Shown here one piece after another: positions 1 through 5,115 of a DNA stretch of 6,250 bases. Position 1 is the stretch's first letter; every line of letters starts with the position of its first letter. Under the pieces are notes generated by a model. It searched no databases. It was not told where the DNA came from and saw only the letters and a list, made by a program, of their open reading frames with translations. The translations under genes and the position numbers were made by a program. Source of the DNA: Arachidicoccus sp050436765 (lineage in GTDB: Bacteria > Bacteroidota > Bacteroidia > Chitinophagales > Chitinophagaceae); assembly GCF_050436765.1 (NCBI RefSeq), contig NZ_JBNQGD010000094.1, positions 1-6,250 of the forward strand. Direction: 5' to 3'.

Positions 1-18
1 AAGACGTTAGACCTTTAT

Positions 19-62
19 AGAGGTTGCCTTTACCAAAGGCAACCTCTTATTCTTTATTTTTT
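19..62 (+). terminator. Strong rho-independent terminator
   Basis: Bases 19-31 (AGAGGTTGCCTTT) pair perfectly with 35-47 (AAAGGCAACCTCT) around a 3-base ACC loop, giving a 13-bp stem. A T-rich tract follows, ending in TTTATTTTTT. The other strand has no comparable T tract, so it reads rightwards and should end transcription of a gene lying mostly or wholly left of the window. The first bases hold in-frame stops at 8-10 and 18-20, either of which could close such a gene. Confidence 0.85.
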
Positions 63-272
63 GGAATATGAAAATCTCCGCTTAAGATTTAAAACGCTTT
101 ATAAAAGAAATTTGAAAACAAACCGGTTCAATCATTGCAGGGACATGAACCAAGAAATTAATCATCTACAAAGTAACGAATTTATTCAATTTGATCCATT
201 GGAAGTAATGGGGAGTAGTTGATGGTGTATAGATTCTAAATGCATTTCTTCTGGGTTTTATTTGGTTTTCTT
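63..272 (+). other. Short inter-terminator segment, possible small transcript
   Basis: About 210 bases lie between two strong rightward terminators, so the second terminator needs its own transcript starting inside this interval, unless it is a back-up for read-through. The only coding signal is the small frame at 145-222. A GAAATTTG at 107-114 resembles the Bacteroidota -7 element TAnnTTTG with one mismatch, but no TTG was found at the usual distance upstream, so no promoter is called. An untranslated small RNA is equally possible. Confidence 0.35.
145..222 (+). CDS. Possible 25-residue peptide, unrecognised
   Basis: An ATG-started frame of 25 codons ends in TGA. The peptide begins MNQEINHLQSNEFIQ and ends LEVMGSS. 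It is acidic and polar, with no signal peptide or membrane segment and no cysteine. AGGG lies directly upstream but only 2-3 bases from the ATG, which is too close for a good ribosome site, and Bacteroidota seldom rely on such sites. The same frame is open upstream to the left edge of the window, through the terminator stem at 19-47. The ATG could therefore be internal to the tail of a longer gene, although the strong terminator argues against that. It could be a small protein, a RiPP-like precursor or chance. No family is recognised. Confidence 0.2.
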   Translation: MNQEINHLQSNEFIQFDPLEVMGSS

Positions 273-310
273 ATTGGGCATGATTTTATTTAATCATGCC
301 CAATTTTTTT
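273..310 (+). terminator. Strong rho-independent terminator
   Basis: Bases 273-285 (ATTGGGCATGATT) pair perfectly with 292-304 (AATCATGCCCAAT) around a 6-base TTATTT loop. A run of seven T follows at 304-310. The reverse strand has an A/C-rich flank rather than a T tract, so it reads rightwards. It lies 157 bases before gene 1 and insulates that gene from anything upstream. Confidence 0.88.
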
Positions 311-423
311 CTTGTCTGTCATTGTGCTATTATAGGTGTTAAAAAAGACCTCCATGAGTTCTTTTAAAGCAATTAACGCTTCTATTAACTAATAATCGAA
401 AAGTTAATATTTTTTGCCCTGTA

Positions 424-452
424 TTGATAACTAAAATAATACCTGAAATTTG
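424..452 (+). promoter_or_regulatory. Possible weak Bacteroidota promoter for gene 1
   Basis: TTG at 424-426 is followed after 18 bases by GAAATTTG at 445-452, one mismatch from the TAnnTTTG -7 element. Transcription would start only a few bases before the ATG at 467, giving a very short leader. A second weak candidate is TA at 408-409 with TTTG at 413-416, which has one extra base inside the element and no TTG at the right distance. Since a strong terminator ends at 310, a promoter should lie between 311 and 466, but which one is used is uncertain. Confidence 0.3.
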
Positions 453-466
453 CTAAAATCATTTTT

Positions 467-1732
467 ATGCAGCAGTTACGTATAATTTTCGCTTTGTTGG
501 GTATCACAATTTCCTCGGCCCTACTGGCGCAAAGTCCTGTGAAACATGTTACTGACAGCACTTCCATTGAACGTGATACGTCTAGCCCAAGGCCGCAAAT
601 AATTGCAGACAATACAACGGATAAGATTTTGCGGGATAAAATAATGAATGAAATACAATCTGGCTTTGATAAAAAAACTAAAATAATTGATTCGACTGTT
701 TATCAATTGGATCAAAAAGTAAATGCATTAAATATATCTATCAAGGATTCTAAAGATGCAAAAGAAAAGGTCGAAAAACTCTTTTTAAGAGTACAGGCTT
801 TAGAGGACCGCCAAAAGGCTATGGAACAAAATGACGTTAACACCTATCAAGCCAATTATCAGTCTGCGATCGTCAATCTATTGTCCATGGATAGAGAGAT
901 AAAACCTCTGCTGCTTTTTAATTCTACGCGCCGCTTTTTTGACCAACTAAATGAAGCGGGTAATCCGATGAATTATGCGGGCTATAAGGAATGGTTTTCA
1001 AAGTTTGGTCAATACGTAAAGAAGAATGAAAAGACTGATGAAGCGCTAAATATGACTAGCAACCTGCTTACATTCTCTGGAAGTACTGCACAGTATGTTC
1101 CAGTTGTGGGACCCATTTCTTCTGTACTTTTTGCCGGCATGACTACTTATTTAAGTAGCTTGGGTAAAAGAAATAAGGCACTTCGGGACCAAAGTGAAAA
1201 AATGATTGCACTCACAATGAAAGTAAGTCAATTTGATTATGACAAGGGGGAAATAGAGCATGAATGGGAAGTGATAACAGCCGAATTAAAAGGCCTTAAA
1301 AGTCTTTATACCCATAGTTTAACCTATAATCTAAGATTGTTGAACGTTGATTCTACAAATTTTGTCGATTCCTTTACCACACAAAGCGATGCTGAAATCA
1401 GGTATCAGTATTTAACGACTCTGCGTAAGAACGCAAGTAATTATATCGCTGCAAAAAAAATATCCGACCCTAAAGGCTGGAAAGAAGATGTATATTATAA
1501 TATGATGGAGGTGCAATCTCTAAAAACGAGATTTGGCCAAATAACTTTTAGAATTGATCAAAATATTATAAAATATGGGGAAGTTTTTGAAAAATACAAA
1601 AGTGACCCGCAGATTGGGCCACAAATAACCAATTTGCTTTCAAAGTTAACCGATTTAGAAGAGACATTTGATAAAGCCTTTGATCCAATGGATTACATAA
1701 ATTCTGCAACAAAAATGTATAAGGTGATGTGA
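467..1732 (+). CDS. Exported helical coiled-coil protein with central hydrophobic segment, unknown function
   Basis: This 421-residue protein is not recognised. Residues 1-22 form a signal peptide with a short charged start, a hydrophobic core and an ALLAQ|SPV-type cleavage site, so it should reach the periplasm or beyond. Residues 23-50 are polar and rich in Ser, Thr and Asp. Residues 52-122 look like a long amphipathic helix or coiled coil, with regularly spaced Ile, Leu and Val among Lys, Glu and Asp. Residues 123-195 are further helix with aromatic patches. Residues 198-232 are uncharged and hydrophobic, with Gly and Pro in the middle (QYVPVVGPISSVLFAG), followed by a basic GKRNK stretch. 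From 235 to 421 long helices return. There is no cysteine. The outline of helical arms around a hydrophobic hairpin resembles ClyA/HBL/Nhe-type pore-forming proteins, but no sequence motif proves this. An envelope structural or adhesion protein is an alternative. The gene stands alone and ends in tandem stops (TGATAA). Confidence 0.85.
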   Translation: MQQLRIIFALLGITISSALLAQSPVKHVTDSTSIERDTSSPRPQIIADNTTDKILRDKIMNEIQSGFDKKTKIIDSTVYQLDQKVNALNISIKDSKDAKEKVEKLFLRVQALEDRQKAMEQNDVNTYQANYQSAIVNLLSMDREIKPLLLFNSTRRFFDQLNEAGNPMNYAGYKEWFSKFGQYVKKNEKTDEALNMTSNLLTFSGSTAQYVPVVGPISSVLFAGMTTYLSSLGKRNKALRDQSEKMIALTMKVSQFDYDKGEIEHEWEVITAELKGLKSLYTHSLTYNLRLLNVDSTNFVDSFTTQSDAEIRYQYLTTLRKNASNYIAAKKISDPKGWKEDVYYNMMEVQSLKTRFGQITFRIDQNIIKYGEVFEKYKSDPQIGPQITNLLSKLTDLEETFDKAFDPMDYINSATKMYKVM

Positions 1733-1849
1733 TAATTACCAATGCGACAATTTGAATGAGACTGTTCATGAACCGGAAAGCCCCTCTCTTCAATGAATTG
1801 TTTAAACGCTTTCATGCATCCTTTAGTGTTGAATTTTTATTCGCTGGAA

Positions 1850-1895
1850 TGCTCCTTCAAAAGGGGCAGCAGGCTATAATTGTCATTTTATTTTT
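1850..1895 (+). terminator. Weak candidate terminator after gene 1
   Basis: TGCTCCTT at 1850-1857 pairs with AAGGGGCA at 1861-1868 around a CAA loop, giving an 8-bp stem with one G-T (G-U) pair. The T-rich stretch (ATTTTATTTTT) comes about 16 bases after the stem, which is far for an intrinsic terminator. The position, 118 bases after the stop of gene 1, is reasonable. No better rightward terminator was seen in the gap. Confidence 0.25.
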
Positions 1896-1906
1896 GAAAA
1901 GAAATT

Positions 1907-2148
1907 TTATTGGATAAATCTATCGGAATAGATAAAAGTCATCTGAATTCTTTCTTTATTTTTTAATGCCGCTACAATATGGCTGGGTAGGCTTGTGCCA
2001 TTATCAAAGGATTAAAACATTTTCTAATCCCCTCGGTGTGGTAGTCCCCGATATCTTTCACATTCTCCTTTTTTGCTTTTGATTTCCCAGCATTTAAATA
2101 CGATCCATGATAATATTCTATAACCTTATGGAAAGATTTTAAGATTAT
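1907..2148 (-). pseudogene. Possible decayed minus-strand gene fragment
   Basis: On the minus strand, 2148 down to 1972 is open for 58 codons before TAG and reads like protein, for example GDYHTEGIRKCFNPL, but it has no ATG near its beginning. In another frame, 2011 down to 1907 is open for 34 codons before TAA and includes IVAALKNKERIQMTFIYSD. The two frames overlap at 1972-2011, so they could be one gene broken by a frameshift. The second piece vaguely recalls the start of a WYL domain, but this is too short to trust. No family is recognised, and open frames of this size can arise by chance. Confidence 0.2.
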
Positions 2149-2150
2149 TT

Positions 2151-2164
2151 ATTTATATATAAAT
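2151..2164. repeat. Perfect 14-bp AT palindrome upstream of operon promoter
   Basis: ATTTATATATAAAT is its own reverse complement. It ends six bases before the TTG of the promoter at 2171, so its centre lies about 50 bases before the expected transcription start. Its right half, ATATAAAT (2157-2164), recurs at 2176-2183, 19 bases on. The position suits an activator site or an AT-rich promoter-enhancing element. A/T composition alone makes such palindromes fairly common. Confidence 0.35.
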
Positions 2165-2170
2165 GTATTT

Positions 2171-2200
2171 TTGACATATAAATTTACTAACTTAGATTTG
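2171..2200 (+). promoter_or_regulatory. Bacteroidota-type promoter for the glycan-degradation operon
   Basis: TTG at 2171-2173 is separated by exactly 19 bases from TAGATTTG at 2193-2200. This matches the TTG (-33) and TAnnTTTG (-7) elements recognised by the primary sigma factor of Bacteroidota. Transcription should start near 2205, giving a leader of about 60 bases before the TTG codon at 2267. No riboswitch-like fold was evident in that A/T-rich leader. Confidence 0.65.
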
Positions 2201-2266
2201 TTATTGACTTTTGAATAGGAAAGAAGGGATAGCAAATAATTTAAAAACTGTATTTATTTATTCAAA

Positions 2267-3259
2267 TTGAAAATAATAATTAAAATAGGAAATTTCTCCA
2301 ATACTTTGTTGAAGAGCTTTGTAGAGCCTTGCCATAGAAGGATTCTTCTATGCTGTCTATTCTTTTTTACTTTATTTTCTTGCTCTAATTCGGCCTATCT
2401 ATATTCTTCCTTTCACGAACCCGCTAATCAAGGTTTGAGATTTTTGTATAGCTATGACGGCTATCACTGGAAAGATTTTGGACATATTTTTTTGAAACCC
2501 GAAGTGGGAGAAAAAAGGATTATGCGGGATGCTTCTATTTTACAAGGACCAGACAAAGTTTTTCGTTTAGTTTGGACTTCTTCTTGGAAAGGTGAAAAAA
2601 GCTTTGGTTATGCTAGTTCAAAAGATCTTATCCATTGGTCAAAAGAACAAGAAATTCCTGTCATGGAAAACGAGCCCACGACAGTCAATGTTTGGGCGCC
2701 CGAACTATTTTATGATGCAGTTACAAAACAATATATTATTGTGTGGGCTTCCACCGTTCCGCATCGTTTTGCAAGGGGACAGGAAGATGAGGATAATAAT
2801 CACAGATTGTATTATGTGACGACCCGAGATTTCAAAAATTTTTCTAAAGAACAATTATTTTTCGATCCGGGTTTTAGTAGCATTGATGCACAAATCATTA
2901 AACAAGGGAAAGGAAAATATGTACTTGTTTTTAAGGATAATACCAGGCCTAATAGAGATATAAAAGTCGCTTTTTCCAATAATCCGTTAGGGCCCTATCA
3001 GAATGTTTCAAAGGCTTTTACACCCGGCTTTTCCGAAGGGCCGGCAACAATAAAAGTGGGCAAAAACTATCTAATTTATTTTGATTGGTACAGCAAAAAA
3101 GTATTTGGCGCGGTAAAAACGAGGGATTTTCAAACATTTACCAATGTTACCAGTCAAATTGATATTCCACAAGGACATAAACATGGAACAATTATAAAGG
3201 TCAAAAAGAAAATCATCAGAAATATATTCCATGAACTATCTAATAACAATGACGACTAA
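2267..3259 (+). CDS. GH43-like beta-propeller glycoside hydrolase lipoprotein
   Basis: This 330-residue protein resembles five-bladed beta-propeller enzymes of the GH43 type, which usually remove arabinose or xylose units from plant polysaccharides. Visible features match the GH43 catalytic triad: MRDAS with Asp88 as likely base, SSIDAQ with Asp207 as the residue tuning acidity, and SEGPA with Glu257 as likely acid. A WAPEL motif lies at 143-147 and a GHKHGT motif at 303-308. Family members commonly have Pro after the base Asp; here it is Ala89. The start (RRILLCCLFFFTLFSC) is a lipoprotein signal with Cys39 as the likely lipidated residue. No acidic surface-export signal follows it, so it may face the periplasm. 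There is no ATG before the signal peptide. TTG 2267 gives a 38-residue leader, and TTG 2309 would give a more usual 24. It is the first gene of the operon and overlaps the next. The exact substrate is unknown. Confidence 0.8.
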   Translation: MKIIIKIGNFSNTLLKSFVEPCHRRILLCCLFFFTLFSCSNSAYLYSSFHEPANQGLRFLYSYDGYHWKDFGHIFLKPEVGEKRIMRDASILQGPDKVFRLVWTSSWKGEKSFGYASSKDLIHWSKEQEIPVMENEPTTVNVWAPELFYDAVTKQYIIVWASTVPHRFARGQEDEDNNHRLYYVTTRDFKNFSKEQLFFDPGFSSIDAQIIKQGKGKYVLVFKDNTRPNRDIKVAFSNNPLGPYQNVSKAFTPGFSEGPATIKVGKNYLIYFDWYSKKVFGAVKTRDFQTFTNVTSQIDIPQGHKHGTIIKVKKKIIRNIFHELSNNNDD

Positions 3260-5114
3260 AGGAAAGAACGATTTCTTAAAAATAATGACAGTTTTGGTGT
3301 TTTCTCTAGTTACTGTAAATTCAGGACTGAAAGCGCAGGATACGGTACATTATAGTGGACAAACATTGGTAAATGTAGATTATCCCGATGGCCGCCTCGC
3401 ACCGGTAGTAGGGGTACATAACATACAGGTTTTAAGAGCCAATAGACAGCATCCTTCAACTGCGGAAAATTACGGATGGACATATAATCATCAACCGATG
3501 CTGGCATATTGGAATAATCAATTTTATTTGGAATATCTAAGTGACAAAGTGGGGGAGAGTGTCCCACCTGGGCATACATTATTAACAACCTCCAAAGATG
3601 GTTATAGCTGGCAAAAGCCAATGGTCATTTTTCCAAAATATAAAATACCGGACGGCACCACAAAACCAGGTGTTAAAGGTGTCGCGAAGGATTTGTATGC
3701 GGTAATGCATCAAAGAATGGGCTTTTATGTTTCAAAATCTAATCGTCTTTTGGTAATGGGTTTTTACGGAATTGTGCTCGCTGCTCACGATGACCCAAAT
3801 GATGGTAAAGGTATTGGGCGTGTCGTAAGAGAAGTCTATAAAAATGGTCAATTAGGACCGATTTATTTTTTGCATTATAATCCTGCTTGGAACGAAAAAA
3901 ATACGAGTTATCCTTTTTTTACAAATAGCAAAGACAAAGGCTTTGTTGCAGCTTGCAAAGAGGTAATGGATGATCCTTTGATGATGATGCAGTGGGAAGA
4001 AGAGACCGATAGAAAAGATCCTTTGATTCCTTTGCATAAAAATTATAAAGCCTTTAATTTTTATCATTTACCAGATGGGCGCGTTGTGGGATTATGGAAA
4101 TATGCGCTTACCGCCATCAGTAAGGACAATGGAAAAACTTGGCCGCTAAACGCTACGCGCGCACCGGGATTTGTGACTAGTAATGCCAAAATCTGGGGAC
4201 AGCGTACCTCTGACGGAAAATATGTAACGGTGTATAATCCCTCTGAATTCAGATGGCCTTTGGCCCTTTCGACGAGTAAGGATGGGCTAAATTATACGAA
4301 TTTACTTTTAGTGAACGGCGAGATTCCTCCTATGCGTTATGGTGGTGCTTATAAATCTTATGGACCTCAATATACACGCGGTATTATTGAAGGAAACGGG
4401 ACGCCTCCAGATGGTAATTTATGGGTAAGTTATAGTATGAATAAGGAAGATATTTGGGTCTCAGAGATTCCTGTTCCCATCAAGGAGTTAGCGACACAAC
4501 AGGCAAATGATGACTTTAATAAAATGCCCAACGGGAAAGAATTAGTGAAGTGGAATTTTTATAGTCCGCAATGGGCGCCTGTGGGGATTACTAAAATGCC
4601 AAATGGAAAAAAAGCACTCACCTTGAGTGACTGGGATCCCTTTGATTATGCCAAGGCAGAACGAATAATTCCCGACGCGAAAATTTTGACGGCTTCCTTT
4701 TCGATAACACCTGAACAAAATAAAAATGGCCAATTAGATATAGCATTTCAAAACGCAGTGGGTGCAGCAGCAATTCGACTAACCTTTGATTCTACCGGTA
4801 CTTTTTTTGCAAAAGCCGGTTACAGAAACAAAGACATTATGAAATACGACGCAGGTAAAACGTATAATATAGAAGTGAGCTTAAATACCCAAAACCGCTT
4901 TTATACGGTTAAAGTCAATGGTGAAATGAAAATGAGAAATTTGTTCTTTGCGCCAATTCACTACGTAAGACGAATTGTTTTTAGAACAGGCGGTGTGAGA
5001 AGATTTCCAAATGCAGATACGCCTACAGACCAAGACTATGATTTACCCAACGCTGGTGAAAAAACCCAAAAAGCAACTTATTATATAGCATATTTAAAAA
5101 CTACAGATAAATAA
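3231..5114 (+). CDS. Exported sialidase-like beta-propeller glycosidase or lyase with C-terminal beta-sandwich
   Basis: This 627-residue protein has a signal peptide with a likely cut near LKAQ|DTV (after residue 36). Residues about 60-420 look like a sialidase-type beta-propeller: a full Asp-box, SKDNGKTW at 297-304, plus degenerate copies SKDGYSW at 121-127 and SKDGLNY at 349-355. The first blade carries a striking YNHQPMLAYW stretch with His87. Residues about 435-627 form a separate domain rich in beta strands, likely a jelly-roll sandwich that may bind or position carbohydrate. True sialidases use an arginine triad and a Tyr/Glu pair, and I could not assign these, so sialidase activity is not claimed. 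Propeller enzymes such as GH145 and PL42, which act on rhamnose-glucuronate ends, are a possible comparison. ATG 3231 overlaps the previous gene by 29 bases. ATG 3249 (11-base overlap) is an equally plausible start. Gene 4 follows after one base. Confidence 0.8.
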   Translation: MNYLITMTTKGKNDFLKIMTVLVFSLVTVNSGLKAQDTVHYSGQTLVNVDYPDGRLAPVVGVHNIQVLRANRQHPSTAENYGWTYNHQPMLAYWNNQFYLEYLSDKVGESVPPGHTLLTTSKDGYSWQKPMVIFPKYKIPDGTTKPGVKGVAKDLYAVMHQRMGFYVSKSNRLLVMGFYGIVLAAHDDPNDGKGIGRVVREVYKNGQLGPIYFLHYNPAWNEKNTSYPFFTNSKDKGFVAACKEVMDDPLMMMQWEEETDRKDPLIPLHKNYKAFNFYHLPDGRVVGLWKYALTAISKDNGKTWPLNATRAPGFVTSNAKIWGQRTSDGKYVTVYNPSEFRWPLALSTSKDGLNYTNLLLVNGEIPPMRYGGAYKSYGPQYTRGIIEGNGTPPDGNLWVSYSMNKEDIWVSEIPVPIKELATQQANDDFNKMPNGKELVKWNFYSPQWAPVGITKMPNGKKALTLSDWDPFDYAKAERIIPDAKILTASFSITPEQNKNGQLDIAFQNAVGAAAIRLTFDSTGTFFAKAGYRNKDIMKYDAGKTYNIEVSLNTQNRFYTVKVNGEMKMRNLFFAPIHYVRRIVFRTGGVRRFPNADTPTDQDYDLPNAGEKTQKATYYIAYLKTTDK

Positions 5115-5115
5115 A

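Larger units (their letters stand above)
1733..2266. other. 534-base intergenic region
   Basis: No confident gene lies here on either strand. From left to right it holds a weak hairpin near 1850-1868, a possible decayed minus-strand frame at 1907-2148, an AT-rich palindrome at 2151-2164 and the promoter of the downstream operon at 2171-2200. The part at about 1970-2060 is visibly richer in G and C than its surroundings, which fits either former coding sequence or a structured RNA. The A/T-rich part from about 2100 rightwards is typical of a promoter region. Confidence 0.6.

Noticed and set aside
385..715. Minus-strand open frames overlapping the start of gene 1
   Set aside because: They lie antisense to the signal peptide and first helix of gene 1, show no domain or signal of their own, and overlap each other.
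1566..1793. Minus-strand 75-codon frame with a hydrophobic start, running into the end of gene 1
   Set aside because: Most of it is antisense to the coding sequence of gene 1, and the protein shows no recognisable features beyond one hydrophobic stretch.
88..1812. Similar motifs TTTAAAACGCTTT (88-100) and TTTAAACGCTTT (1801-1812), resembling LacI-family or catabolite operators
   Set aside because: They differ by one base in length, are imperfect palindromes, and neither sits at a called promoter. A chance match in A/T-rich DNA is the simplest reading.
2592..2819. Plus-strand 75-codon frame inside the GH43-like gene
   Set aside because: It is an out-of-frame shadow within a well-supported enzyme gene whose catalytic motifs are in the other frame.
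3231..5114. Calling gene 3 a true exo-alpha-sialidase because of its Asp-boxes
   Set aside because: Asp-boxes are a fold marker found in many propeller families. The catalytic arginine triad and Tyr/Glu pair could not be assigned.
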